From: Alkaliphilus transvaalensis ATCC 700919
GTDB lineage: Bacteria > Bacillota > Clostridia > Peptostreptococcales > Natronincolaceae
DNA length: 64,000 bases
Assembly: GCF_000621485.1 (NCBI RefSeq)
Contig: NZ_JHYF01000012.1
Coordinates: 62,001-126,000 of the forward strand
Direction of reading: 5' to 3'
Shown: piece by piece, positions 38,953-49,578 of the stretch
Layout of the letters: every line of letters starts with the position of its first letter
Numbering within the stretch: the first letter of the stretch is position 1
Translations under genes and position numbers: made by a program
Notes under the pieces: generated by a model
Told to the model about the DNA's origin: nothing
Database searches by the model: none
The model's input: the letters and a program-made list of their open reading frames with translations, nothing else

Positions 38953-40344
38953 TTACTCGAAGATAATTGGTTGTAGTGTTCTTGTAGTATAGTTAGGTAG
39001 CTTATAGTATTCTAAGGTAGTTGTACGATAAAGGTTCTTATCAACTACATTACCAAAAATATCAACATCAAATATAGAATCAATGTGCTGGAATGCCCTT
39101 AGAATAAAGCTTCTAAAAGATGCCTCTCCATATTGCTTAACATTAGACCATGCCTGGCTATTCTCATCAAAGTTACCCTCTAAGGTTACCTCGAAGGAAC
39201 CGCTGTAGCCTTCATTTACTCGATAAGTAAAGGTGTGGGAAGTACCACCATAGGTAAAGGTCTTATAATTGTTATTAAGATGACTTTCTAATTCGTTAAG
39301 GAGATCAACAGAACGGATTCTGTCTCCTTCAAAGCTAAATCTAAAGTCATTATTATTGCTTACACCATTAACAATTCGACCATTCACATTTAAGCCAGTA
39401 TACACTCTCTCGATTTCTGTCTTTAATCGTTTTAGATACTGCATTTTTGTTGCAGGAGTCCAATTTCTAAAGTTTTGGTTAAAGGATACAATCACATCAA
39501 TGTCTCTTTGGTTTACGAAGACTTCGTAGGTAAAGGTAGCATTATTATAGAATCTTAAACGTTGAGTTAAAGCCTTCTCGATATTTACCCCATCCACCAT
39601 TTGATTTTGTTTATGCTCAGCTAATCTAAAGTCGTAATATAATCGGTTGCCCCGAGTCCAATAGTTTGCATAGCTGGTGCCATTGAAGAAATTATTAGAA
39701 CGGAAGTGACCTTGAATCTCCGCTTTAGAATTAAACAATTCTCTTACTACATCGAAAACATCATCAACATAGTTTTCAATATCCCTTCTGTTTAGATTAT
39801 TCCATCGAGTTACGTCATTAGAAGTAAATACAGCACTAAACTCATAGCGATAACCACCAATGTGTCTAAAGCGAATCGTTAAAGGAATATCCCCCAATCT
39901 TCTAAAGTGTTCCCTTAAGTAATTCTCCATTTCTTCAACACTGGTAATTTTTTGATAAGGAAAATTAGAGTTTTTAAGGAGTTGAATCTCCCTTTCAAGC
40001 TCTGCGATTTGAGTACGTAGGTCATATACCTCAAAATGGTTTTGATAATTATTCACAATATTATCACTATCTCGATTAGATCTTAAGGTAATCTTTCTTG
40101 ATTGTGGATCATGCTGAAAATTAATATAAACATGGTCCGATAGTTCTCTTATGGGGACATAAACCTCATTATTGAAGATGAAGGGTTCATTTTGTAAGTT
40201 AACAAGAGAGCCATCTACCTCTACTTGAAGATTGTTAAACCAAGCAGTAATCATCCGACTATAGGACTGCGTAAAGGCAGGTGTTACCATTAAAGAAAAA
40301 ACCAGTAAAACCGATACTATAAGTATGAGAAATCTTTTGCCCAC
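38953..40344 (-). CDS. Secreted stalk-domain (copper amine oxidase N-terminal-like) protein
   Basis: 463 residues. A signal peptide (about 1-25) is followed by one copper-amine-oxidase-N-like stalk domain (LQVEVDGSLVNL, VYVPIRELSDHV, residues ~33-95), a short coiled coil (~108-128) and a long beta-rich, Asn/Arg/Phe-rich region without a recognised family. Stalk domains occur in many clostridial surface proteins and do not imply copper oxidase activity. It is divergent from the giant IPT/TIG gene, so the two may share a control region (40345-40706). Confidence 0.82.
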   Translation of the reverse strand: MGKRFLILIVSVLLVFSLMVTPAFTQSYSRMITAWFNNLQVEVDGSLVNLQNEPFIFNNEVYVPIRELSDHVYINFQHDPQSRKITLRSNRDSDNIVNNYQNHFEVYDLRTQIAELEREIQLLKNSNFPYQKITSVEEMENYLREHFRRLGDIPLTIRFRHIGGYRYEFSAVFTSNDVTRWNNLNRRDIENYVDDVFDVVRELFNSKAEIQGHFRSNNFFNGTSYANYWTRGNRLYYDFRLAEHKQNQMVDGVNIEKALTQRLRFYNNATFTYEVFVNQRDIDVIVSFNQNFRNWTPATKMQYLKRLKTEIERVYTGLNVNGRIVNGVSNNNDFRFSFEGDRIRSVDLLNELESHLNNNYKTFTYGGTSHTFTYRVNEGYSGSFEVTLEGNFDENSQAWSNVKQYGEASFRSFILRAFQHIDSIFDVDIFGNVVDKNLYRTTTLEYYKLPNYTTRTLQPIIFE

Positions 40345-40498
40345 TGAAATACCTCCTTAATTATGCAAGCTAAAACTTGTCCTTTCTATATATCTCTTTA
40401 TATATTATATATCGTCACAATAGGAAAAAACTGTAGACCTTTCCTTTTATTTATTTTTGCTACTTTAGTCCTAAGTAATGTTTCATTTTTATGACAAA

Positions 40499-40505
40499 TG
40501 TCGAA
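40499..40505 (+). promoter_or_regulatory. Candidate Spo0A box in the divergent surface-gene region
   Basis: TGTCGAA, with an adjacent inverted near-match (TGACA) giving the partial palindrome TGACAAATGTCGAA, about 200 bp upstream of the giant surface protein. Confidence 0.35.
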
Positions 40506-40706
40506 GGGGGAGGGAATTTGCAAAATCCCTATGCTATAATATAAAAAAATGCGGAATTTACCAGAATATACTACTATAAATTTATGGTAATTATACCGAT
40601 AAAATAATTAGAGAAGTTGAAAAAAGGAAGAAGGAAAACCCAACTTTATATAGGGGCAAAGAGTATAAGGTTTTTACATAGGAAAAAAGATATAGGAGGA
40701 CAAAAT

Positions 40707-43700
40707 ATGAGGAGAAAAATAGCCATAACGACACTAATCTTGATGCTTTTCAATCTACTTTTTACGAATCTATCCCTACCGGAAGTATATGGGGAGGAAG
40801 TAAAGGCAGCTATTCACAAAATAACAATTGTTGAAGAATTCGAGTACGTAAATGGAGCTCCCAGAAATAGATACGAAGTAATCTTCAATGGAGATTTTCT
40901 AAGGAACATCGATGGGATTCAAGTAGTTCAGCAGGTTGGCGGCAGTAATGTCGTTAGAAAGACTATCTCTGAGGAACAACTTCGAGTAATCAATAACAGT
41001 AATGTTGCCCTAATGCTGGAAGGAAACCAGAGTATCCAAAGTATTTTCGGTGCTACTGGCACAGTGTACTTTAGGGTTATACAAAATGGAACCACTACTC
41101 CTATAGATATTAACAAACCCTTTGAATTACCAGCGGATAACTTTAACCCTATGAAGGTAGACCGTGTAAAGGAAATGAGCCCCGCTTCTTGGCCAGTAAC
41201 AGTACTTAAGGGAGAAAAGTTTGCTGTAGACGGAAGCAATTTTAACCCAAGCCTTTATCAATTACGGATTTCAAGAACAGATACAAGTAATACATTAGTA
41301 TCCTATACATTGGCAGACCCTTTAAAAACAAATCAAATTATAATTGATACCGATATCGATTTACTAGATGCAGGCAACAATCAAAATTTAATTTTCGAAA
41401 AGAATACCGGTACCAATGTAGAAATGAGATATATTGTAAGAAATGCTATTAATGTTGCAAACCCCCTTGATCTAGAAGAGGTAAGCATATCTCCATTGCA
41501 AGGGACAGCAGGCACCATCGTAAGAATTAAAGCTAAAAACTCTACGCCCCTGTTGGATAGCGGAACAAAAGTTTTTGTTGGAGGGGTAGAAGCACCGAGA
41601 AATAAAGGTGGCTTTAGTGATGGAACCTTCACCTACTATGAAGGAGCTGAATTGAAAAGAGGGATAGAGGTGGTGGTGCCAACCTTGAGCACCAGCGGAC
41701 AAAAACCCATCGTTATTAGAAATTTAGACGGTGATACCTATACCCACCATACAAACTTTGAATATCTTTTGGCGGAAGGACCTATATTAGAAGTTATAGA
41801 TGCCGATCCTGATAAAGCTTATACCAACGAAGAAAAGCTAATCGATTCCCTTCGGGTTCGTAATGTTGTTCCTGTTAACAATATAAAGGGTTTAACCTAT
41901 CGAGATTTCCAATCGGTGGAGCTGATTAGCAACCCAGATGATTTGGATTTCTTTAAAGATATTGATGCAAGAGCAAAATATTTTAAGTATGAAGTTAAGG
42001 CTAACGAATATGTTGAGCGTAAAATTAATATTATTATCGGGCTACCGGCAGACATCGTCACAATCCCCTTTTCAACAACGCCATCAGCTCAAGAGGATAT
42101 TTCTATCCTGCAGGTTAGAACCAGTAAAGTAAGTCAGGCAGGGAAATACCCAATATCCGTAAGAACAGAGACAGTGCATTATCGAGTCAACTCAGATGAC
42201 TCCATAACGGAGCTTAGCTATATTGTTGAAGAGGCCCCTTATACCTCACAAAAAAGGGTGGAGTTTGAGTTTGAGCCAGATATGCATACACCTACCATTA
42301 CTAGGTTAGTTCCAAATAGAGGACCCTTTACAGAGCATATCACAGCTACCATCGAGGGAACAAACTTTAGAGTAAGCAATTCTGGTGGGGTTAGACACTA
42401 TCCGATGGTGATCATTGGTAGTGAGAACATAGGAGATGCCCAACAAAAGTATAAGGTGATTACTAAAAATAAAGATGGGCAAAGTGTTTATTATTTCAGT
42501 GATCGAGCCGATGGAACCAATTTAGGAGATGAACATCAGGCAGATTTCGATTTTCAGGTCTTAACAGCCAACAATACCATTGTTGATGGACAAGCTGTAA
42601 CAACAGGTACAAAAATTAAGTTTACCATTCCAGCAGGGGCTATCAACTATAACGGTTACGCCGATGTAATTGTCTTTAACCCCAGTACGACAGGAACAAC
42701 AGGCGGAAGAGATCGAAAAGACAACGAATTTCAATATATTACTCCTGATGAGGGAACAATCCTAAGACCCGACATCCAATCGGTTTCCCCTGATAAGGTT
42801 GCAGTAGGAAGACCAGAGCAGGTTGTGGTAAGGGGTTATAACTTCCAACCGGGGGCCATCTTAACCATTGATGGAGAAATCATCACCAATAGAACAATAG
42901 ATGTTGCAAGGGGAACAATTACCTTCACCTCTCCACAGGGAAGGGTAGGCAAAACTCAGCTACAGGTTATTAATCCCGATGGGGGATTTGATACTGCTGA
43001 CTTTGAATTTATTCAAACCCATAGTCAGCCATATATTCAGAGGATTATCCCAAATGTGGGAGGCGAGGGAAGCTTAGTCATTATTAAAGGTAGCGGCTTT
43101 TTTGCACCACAGCCAAACAATCCTTTAGAGGCTTATCGAAGAGGAACCACCGTTCTGATCGATGGAAAGGATATAAATAGAAGCTACCATCCTACTCGAG
43201 ATGCTGATGGTAACATACTGGAGGCACCTTTATTTATAAACGATTATTTTAATCCTCCTGCGGGAGAAGAACCTGTTGTTTATGGACCAGATGGGCCACT
43301 TAGAACCTACGGTAGAAACGTAGCAGTGGTAGATACAGAAACCATTTATGTATTAATACCAGACCCAAAGGACACAAGTAAACCCTTCTTTATGAATGCG
43401 CCTTTAGACGTAAGAGTGGTGAATCCCGATTTAGGAAGCCATGAAGTTAAACGGGGCTTTACCTTTATCGATGTGGTAACAAGACCAAGGATTAATAGCA
43501 TAGAACCAAGCTTAGGGGACTACAGAGGTGGAAATATTGTAGAAATACAAGGGGAAAACTTCAATGAAGGGGTAAAAGTATTCTTTGGAACCCAAGAAGC
43601 CCAAGTATATAGAAGAAGTAACAACGCCAGAACCATTTGGGCCTATGTGCCTGCCTATGGTGGGGAGATGGGTAGTAGAAATCAAGTAACTGTGCCTGTC

Positions 43701-46664
43701 ACCGTTTTAAATACCAACGGCGGTTCTGCCACCGATTATAATGGATATGTTTATGTAAACCCAGGTTATGATGCCCGTATTACTCAAATTACCCCTAATA
43801 TAGGAAATACAGCAGGGGGAGATCGAGTTATGATCTCGGGGATAAACTTTAGAGCAGACTTTGGCGAAGATGGTAACGAAGATAATATTAAGTTGCCAGC
43901 AGTCTATTTTGGTGGAATCAAGGTGGAAGAGAAGGATATTACCTTTGTATTGCCCGCAAAGCAAGATGGTAGCGCCTATACAGGCGTACAAACCGCAGAC
44001 CTAATCATAGTAGAGAATACACCTGCCCACGCCGCAGGAAGAACCGATGTTACCGTTATTAACTTTGACGGTGCTACCGCTAACCTAAGGAATGGTTTCG
44101 AATATCGTTCTAAACAACCAGCCATCACACAGGTTCTGCCAAACCAAGGAAGCCTATTGGGGGGCAGTGAAATCACCATAGTGGGTAGAGACTTTGTATC
44201 CAACGGGTTACATGTTGTATTTGGAAATGAAACTGATAAAGCAGATATCTTTTCGGGGATATCGGAAGTAAGGGTAGGCGATATCATTGTCAAGTACGAC
44301 GCCCATGCAGCCAATTACAATATCAGTCTATTCTATAAAGAGGCTACACCAGGAAACGAACTAATGGTTTACAAGGATGGTGTTACCGAGAAAACCAATC
44401 AGTTTAGAGTGATAGAAGAAGAAGAGTTCCTAATTGTTAGAGTACCATGGAATGAAGTGGATTCCACATTAGGTTTAGCCGACGAGCAAATTAAAATTGA
44501 AATTAAAAACAATGACCTAATCTTAACTAGAAGGCTAGGGATCATAAAACGGGTAGAGGGAGAGGCAAGAATTACACTGGTAACCCCTCCTGCTGCAGCA
44601 GTTGGACAACAGCAATTGAGAGTATTTAATGCCGATGGTAAATTTGCAACATCACAATTTAACTTTACAAACCCCTTTAGGGCACCAATTATTACAAATA
44701 TTATCCCGGCAACAACTCGAACCATCAATAGCCTAAATGGTGCGGCTCAAGATCCAGCCCTCACCATAGAAGAAGTTTCAGCATCACCAGTTGGAGGTTC
44801 TCCAATAATTATTGAAGGGGAGAACTTTAGATCAGGGGTTAAGGTCTTTATTGGAGACAAAGAGGCAGAAATTAGAACCAAAAGCCCTAATGACGATGAA
44901 TTGATTGTGGTGGTACCTGCAGCAGTAGCCAATACAGTGGGGTCACATTTACGAATACTGGTAATTAATACCGATGGAGGAGCCGCCTACGGAGACGTTG
45001 TTCCGCCTTCCCAGACTAGAAATCCCTTCTATTTTAGATATATACCAGAAGGAAGTAGTCCTACAATTACCAATGTTACCCCAGCAGAAGGGTCTGTAAT
45101 AGGAGGTACAAAGGTAACAATTAAAGGGACAGAATTTAAAGATGAAGACAGTCAAGGTAACCCTAAAACCGTAAGCGTTTTGGTGGGTGGAATTCCTGTT
45201 CCCCAAGCGAATATATTAGAACATGATCCACAAGCCATTGTTGTAATAATGCCAGCTGGTAGGGTCGGAAAACAGACAATAGAAGTAATAAACTATGACC
45301 ACGGTAGAGCCATCGCCACCGATGCCTTTACTTATATCAGTAAACCTAGAATAGAAACAGTAGATCCAAATAGAATCTTTACAAATGATACCGAAACCAT
45401 CGTTACCATAACGGGAGAGATGTTCCAACAGGGGGCAAAGGTGATTATCGGAGGAACTGTCGTTTCTGAAAATGATGTTAAGGCAGGAGACACCGTAAAT
45501 GGAAGAGGGATCGATATTCCAGATGCCAACGGAAACAACCGTAAGGTAGCAGTAATTGGTGGAAAAGAAGCCGCCAGCGTGGTGGTGGAGGATGCAGGTA
45601 CCATTAAGGTGAGGTTTAATGAAGCCCTAGACCTACAAAACAGTAGCCTAATTATTGTTAACCCCGATGGTGGAGTTTCCGAGCCTTCCGATGACTTTGA
45701 ATATCGTATCCCTATACCAACAAAGCCATTGATAGTAGAAGCCATCCCTGGGGCAGAGTCTTCAGTAACGGTAATTTGGTCAGAATCAGACCCAGAGATT
45801 TTAAATAAAGCCGATCGTTATGAAGTCTATGCTAAAAGAACAACAGATGCAAGATATACCTTTATAGGGGACACACGAGATGCCCAATATCTAGTAAGGG
45901 GCCTTCTACCAAACACCCAATATACCTTTATGGTAAGGGCAATGAACCAATATGGAAGTGCCATCGAATTTGCAGAGGTTACAGTTAGAACCTTTAACCA
46001 AAGGGAAGATCAACAGTTACAAGATAAAAACGATCAGTTGAATCAAGAACAACAAAAACTTGATCGAGAAGGTAAGGTAGAAATCAGTAACGGAACAGTA
46101 ATCCGTACTATAGGGAAGAATGAAATAAGCCCAAGTTCAAGCCCCTACCTGCTAGATTTCTCTTTATCACAATACAATAATCAAAATAAATTTGTGGTGG
46201 CTATTCCAGTAGCGACAGTACAGACCCTCCACAGACCAATTACCATCACCGATGGTAAGATGAGTTTTACCGTTAACCCAAGGGACCTTTACACAAGTCA
46301 AGTGAGTCAAGTGCCCCAAAGCAGCTTAAACGATGCCCATGTTAGAATAGAAGTAACCAGAATTACAGGGGCACCGGCAACATCCCTTTATACAGCCATT
46401 GACAGAAACCACCGAAGAGCATCAGAAGCTTATGAAATCTCCTTCCAGCTACAGGTGGGAAGAAATATAACAGAAATTGGCACCCTTTTAAGACCAGCAG
46501 AGATCTCCTTAAACTACGATGCTATGGCTTATCCAACAGCCAATAGAAATAGATTGTTCGTAGGAGAATATAGTGGAGCCCGCCATAGCTTTACTAAAGT
46601 AGGGGATGGACAAAAAGTAAGTATTCGTCAAAAGGGTAGGTTTATACTATTATCAGAAAGATAA
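40707..46664 (+). CDS. Giant secreted IPT/TIG-repeat and FN3 surface protein
   Basis: 1985 residues from the ATG at 40707, chosen because TAGGAGGAC precedes it and a signal peptide follows immediately; the frame is open upstream to 40617 but that adds only basic residues. After the signal peptide come roughly ten or more IPT/TIG Ig-like domains (recurrent I.P..G..GG..V.I.G..F....V.FGG; e.g. ITQITPNIGNTAGGDRVMIS), then an FN3 domain near 1690-1780 (KPLIVEAIPGAESSVTVIW...YTFMVRAMNQYG), a Gln/Asp-rich coiled coil and a C-terminal beta region. No SLH or sortase motif, so attachment may rely on the SLH proteins encoded next. Role: cell-surface or adhesion scaffold (inference). Confidence 0.88.
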   Translation: MRRKIAITTLILMLFNLLFTNLSLPEVYGEEVKAAIHKITIVEEFEYVNGAPRNRYEVIFNGDFLRNIDGIQVVQQVGGSNVVRKTISEEQLRVINNSNVALMLEGNQSIQSIFGATGTVYFRVIQNGTTTPIDINKPFELPADNFNPMKVDRVKEMSPASWPVTVLKGEKFAVDGSNFNPSLYQLRISRTDTSNTLVSYTLADPLKTNQIIIDTDIDLLDAGNNQNLIFEKNTGTNVEMRYIVRNAINVANPLDLEEVSISPLQGTAGTIVRIKAKNSTPLLDSGTKVFVGGVEAPRNKGGFSDGTFTYYEGAELKRGIEVVVPTLSTSGQKPIVIRNLDGDTYTHHTNFEYLLAEGPILEVIDADPDKAYTNEEKLIDSLRVRNVVPVNNIKGLTYRDFQSVELISNPDDLDFFKDIDARAKYFKYEVKANEYVERKINIIIGLPADIVTIPFSTTPSAQEDISILQVRTSKVSQAGKYPISVRTETVHYRVNSDDSITELSYIVEEAPYTSQKRVEFEFEPDMHTPTITRLVPNRGPFTEHITATIEGTNFRVSNSGGVRHYPMVIIGSENIGDAQQKYKVITKNKDGQSVYYFSDRADGTNLGDEHQADFDFQVLTANNTIVDGQAVTTGTKIKFTIPAGAINYNGYADVIVFNPSTTGTTGGRDRKDNEFQYITPDEGTILRPDIQSVSPDKVAVGRPEQVVVRGYNFQPGAILTIDGEIITNRTIDVARGTITFTSPQGRVGKTQLQVINPDGGFDTADFEFIQTHSQPYIQRIIPNVGGEGSLVIIKGSGFFAPQPNNPLEAYRRGTTVLIDGKDINRSYHPTRDADGNILEAPLFINDYFNPPAGEEPVVYGPDGPLRTYGRNVAVVDTETIYVLIPDPKDTSKPFFMNAPLDVRVVNPDLGSHEVKRGFTFIDVVTRPRINSIEPSLGDYRGGNIVEIQGENFNEGVKVFFGTQEAQVYRRSNNARTIWAYVPAYGGEMGSRNQVTVPVTVLNTNGGSATDYNGYVYVNPGYDARITQITPNIGNTAGGDRVMISGINFRADFGEDGNEDNIKLPAVYFGGIKVEEKDITFVLPAKQDGSAYTGVQTADLIIVENTPAHAAGRTDVTVINFDGATANLRNGFEYRSKQPAITQVLPNQGSLLGGSEITIVGRDFVSNGLHVVFGNETDKADIFSGISEVRVGDIIVKYDAHAANYNISLFYKEATPGNELMVYKDGVTEKTNQFRVIEEEEFLIVRVPWNEVDSTLGLADEQIKIEIKNNDLILTRRLGIIKRVEGEARITLVTPPAAAVGQQQLRVFNADGKFATSQFNFTNPFRAPIITNIIPATTRTINSLNGAAQDPALTIEEVSASPVGGSPIIIEGENFRSGVKVFIGDKEAEIRTKSPNDDELIVVVPAAVANTVGSHLRILVINTDGGAAYGDVVPPSQTRNPFYFRYIPEGSSPTITNVTPAEGSVIGGTKVTIKGTEFKDEDSQGNPKTVSVLVGGIPVPQANILEHDPQAIVVIMPAGRVGKQTIEVINYDHGRAIATDAFTYISKPRIETVDPNRIFTNDTETIVTITGEMFQQGAKVIIGGTVVSENDVKAGDTVNGRGIDIPDANGNNRKVAVIGGKEAASVVVEDAGTIKVRFNEALDLQNSSLIIVNPDGGVSEPSDDFEYRIPIPTKPLIVEAIPGAESSVTVIWSESDPEILNKADRYEVYAKRTTDARYTFIGDTRDAQYLVRGLLPNTQYTFMVRAMNQYGSAIEFAEVTVRTFNQREDQQLQDKNDQLNQEQQKLDREGKVEISNGTVIRTIGKNEISPSSSPYLLDFSLSQYNNQNKFVVAIPVATVQTLHRPITITDGKMSFTVNPRDLYTSQVSQVPQSSLNDAHVRIEVTRITGAPATSLYTAIDRNHRRASEAYEISFQLQVGRNITEIGTLLRPAEISLNYDAMAYPTANRNRLFVGEYSGARHSFTKVGDGQKVSIRQKGRFILLSER

Positions 46665-46758
46665 TCAAAAAAATAATCAAATTTTAAACAAATAATAATC
46701 AAAATATAAACACCAGTGGGGGAGAGTAATCTCCCCTTACAGATTGGAGAGAAAACCA

Positions 46759-49563
46759 ATGCAGAAGAAGCTAAAGCAAAGACACAGCTTAATATTGGTG
46801 ATATTATTACTCCTTCAGTTTATTCCCATTAACGCCTTTGGAATAGAAGGATATACCTCCCATCCAGTTTATCAAGGGATGGAGAATGGCCGAGCCCAAC
46901 TAAGCAACTATCGATATAATGATGTGGAAGGCCATTGGGGTATTGTGCCCATTTATGAAATGGCGGGTTTGGGAATTATGAAGGGCCCCAACGCCACCAG
47001 CTTTCGACCAAATGGAAGCCTTACCTACCTAGAAGCCCTTACAGTTTTAGTTAGAGCCATTGGTAGAGAAGAAGAGGCCCAACGTTTAGGCGAAAACCAA
47101 GCGCCAGCCAATGTAAGGAACATTATGGTGCTAAGTGCTGTTCAAAACTGGGGTAAAGGATATGTACAGGTGGCAACTGCTGAAGGAATCATCACTAATC
47201 AAGAAATAAATGAAATTCTAAATTTAACACCCCAACAGCAGGAAAATCTAGAAAACGAAATACAGAACCAATTAAATAGATATCAAGGGAGAGACCTTAC
47301 ACCCCAAGAATTTGCTGCCCTAGAAGCACAAGTTAGAGACAATATTGCTACAACAGCCATTTGGAACAGACCAGTACCAAGACAACAGGTGGCAGTATGG
47401 GTGGCAAGGGCATTAAATCTACAACCCCTTTATGGAGAGAATATTGCAAGCGTCTATAATTTTAACGACTGGCGACAAATAGATACAGGAAAAATTCCAA
47501 TGATCGAAGCCATTTTACAAAACCAAGTTATGTCTGGAATAACCTCCAATACCTTTTCACCAAGGGGAAACCTAACAAGGGCAGAAATGGCACAAATCTT
47601 GTTTAATATTAATGATGATCTTTTACCAAGAAGAGGTACAACAAAATTGGTAGGAAGAATCATAGAAATTGAAGAAGTACAACAACAAGGAAATCATAAA
47701 AAAATTTTTACAGTATTAAACAATGACAATAGCACCAATTATCTAACCATCGACACCACCAGTGGAGAAGAGTTCTTTGTCCAAAAACATGGGGCCTTCA
47801 GTTCATCCACCCTACTTAATAAGGGAGATGTCATCCACTATTACATTACTAGAAATGGTAGAATTAACTATGCTAGAGTAGTTCCTACCAGCATTACAAC
47901 AGTAGAGGGCTTTATAGAAGTAGCAGACCCAGAAAATAACCGACTAGCAATATCAGACTTTAACGACAAAAGACATTTGTTCGACCTTCCTTCCTTTGCC
48001 CAAGTAACCATTAATGGAAAAGAGGCAGGGTTAGGGGATTTAATGTATGGCCAAGAAGTAAAGGTAACCCTCAGACAAGGACAGGTTGAAATCATTGAAG
48101 CCTATCTAGATGAAGACCCCTTACTTCATGGATACATTCCACCAGGAAGCAGAACAAAGGTAGGGGATGTACTACTAATTAATTCCAACGAAATTGAATT
48201 AAGGGTAGGTAATGAAAGAGAAAAATATCGTATTTTACCTAATACATCAGTAACGAGAAATGGTAATCGTGCAAACCTGTTTGAAGTGAAGGTGGGAGAC
48301 CGAGTTATCCTACATTTCGATGATATCTACAGTGCAGACATTGCCCAAATAAGGGTAGAAGACGATGAAAGACACATTACAGGGGTTTATCGGGGTACGC
48401 TAGAATCTGTTAGTGAAAGAAATAAAGAAATGATCATTAACACCGTTACCCAATATGAAAACGGTAGGTGGAACCCCCACAACCAACAGAAGGTTAAACT
48501 TGGGGTTGAAGATCAAATTTATTATCAAGGTGAAAGACTTACCCTAGCACAGTTAAGTCAGTACAGAGGCAAGGAAGTCTATGTTGCGGTAGAAAGTAGC
48601 TTTGGTAGTGAAAAGGCAGCAAAGGTTACAGTAAAAGATGGCTCTACCCTTCTTTATGAAAGTCATGTAACAGGGTTGCAATTTGGCAGCAATCGAATGG
48701 TGGTAGACAACAGCTCTGTAAACTTTAACCAAGGGACAATCGTTGTTAAAAACAACCGTCTAGTGGATATCTTAAACCTTGAAAACAGGCAAAGTATCTA
48801 TCTTGTGGCTGACCTCAACCAAGGCGCTAGAAACGCAGCCTTTATTGCTATAGAATATGACGGATTATTAGATGACAGAATAGATGGAACCCGTTTAGTA
48901 GTTTATCGAGGAAGAATTGAAAGCATGGCCGACTATAGCATTACCCTTGGTCGACTAGCATATCAAATGGACTATCTTAGACTACAAGATCATAAATGGT
49001 CTGAAGTAACTAGACCAAAACAATTAACCGTAACAGAAGATAGTTATATTTATGATAGTGAAATAAAGGTGGAAATAGAAAGTAGCATATTCTTAAGGTC
49101 AAGGTTTATCGACCCTAATATGATTCAAGACCCTATTTTAAGGGCAAGGATTAGAAATAATCATTATGTAGGTAAAAGTGCCTTTGTGGTGGTGAAGGAA
49201 ACCACCCGCAACGGAGAAACAACAGAAGAGGTTATCTCTATTAACCTAACACCTCAGCATCTCCATTATCAAAACTTAGTTAATACCAACCATAGTGCTA
49301 TTGCAGATATCGGTAGTATCAACCTAGATACAAATGAAATAACCTTAACAAATCTTCGTCATTGGAACGCCCTTTCTAATCGATGGGAAGCAGTTCGAAC
49401 AGAAGAAACCGTTTCAATGGAAAAGGCAGTCATCATCGTAAACGACCGTCCCATCGATCGTGAAGAATTCTATCGATTAAGGGAACGGGCAAGGGTATAT
49501 GTAATTAAGAGTAAAAATGTATCAACCCATGACGATGCTTATATTGTAATTGTAGAACAGTAG
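46759..49563 (+). CDS. SLH-domain surface protein, long form
   Basis: 934 residues from the ATG at 46759 behind GGAGAG; an in-frame TTG at 46744 overlaps that site. A signal peptide precedes SLH repeats: DVEGHWGIVPIYEMAGLGIMKGPNATSFRPNGSLTYLEALTVLVRA, a divergent middle one with a Gln-rich insert, and MIEAILQNQVMSGITSNTFSPRGNLTRAEMAQILF (to ~295). The remaining ~640 residues are beta-rich with repeated small-domain look (VGDRVILHFDD, GKEVYVAVESSF) and unrecognised. Only 15 bp from the next ORF, so co-transcribed. Confidence 0.88.
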   Translation: MQKKLKQRHSLILVILLLLQFIPINAFGIEGYTSHPVYQGMENGRAQLSNYRYNDVEGHWGIVPIYEMAGLGIMKGPNATSFRPNGSLTYLEALTVLVRAIGREEEAQRLGENQAPANVRNIMVLSAVQNWGKGYVQVATAEGIITNQEINEILNLTPQQQENLENEIQNQLNRYQGRDLTPQEFAALEAQVRDNIATTAIWNRPVPRQQVAVWVARALNLQPLYGENIASVYNFNDWRQIDTGKIPMIEAILQNQVMSGITSNTFSPRGNLTRAEMAQILFNINDDLLPRRGTTKLVGRIIEIEEVQQQGNHKKIFTVLNNDNSTNYLTIDTTSGEEFFVQKHGAFSSSTLLNKGDVIHYYITRNGRINYARVVPTSITTVEGFIEVADPENNRLAISDFNDKRHLFDLPSFAQVTINGKEAGLGDLMYGQEVKVTLRQGQVEIIEAYLDEDPLLHGYIPPGSRTKVGDVLLINSNEIELRVGNEREKYRILPNTSVTRNGNRANLFEVKVGDRVILHFDDIYSADIAQIRVEDDERHITGVYRGTLESVSERNKEMIINTVTQYENGRWNPHNQQKVKLGVEDQIYYQGERLTLAQLSQYRGKEVYVAVESSFGSEKAAKVTVKDGSTLLYESHVTGLQFGSNRMVVDNSSVNFNQGTIVVKNNRLVDILNLENRQSIYLVADLNQGARNAAFIAIEYDGLLDDRIDGTRLVVYRGRIESMADYSITLGRLAYQMDYLRLQDHKWSEVTRPKQLTVTEDSYIYDSEIKVEIESSIFLRSRFIDPNMIQDPILRARIRNNHYVGKSAFVVVKETTRNGETTEEVISINLTPQHLHYQNLVNTNHSAIADIGSINLDTNEITLTNLRHWNALSNRWEAVRTEETVSMEKAVIIVNDRPIDREEFYRLRERARVYVIKSKNVSTHDDAYIVIVEQ

Positions 49564-49578
49564 AAGGGAGAGGTGAAA

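Noticed and set aside
45332-45745. 137-codon antisense ORF in the giant IPT/TIG gene
   Set aside because: This and other antisense ORFs over 40.9-45.7 kb and 57.5-59.6 kb mirror long repetitive coding regions and show no signal, domain or ribosome site.
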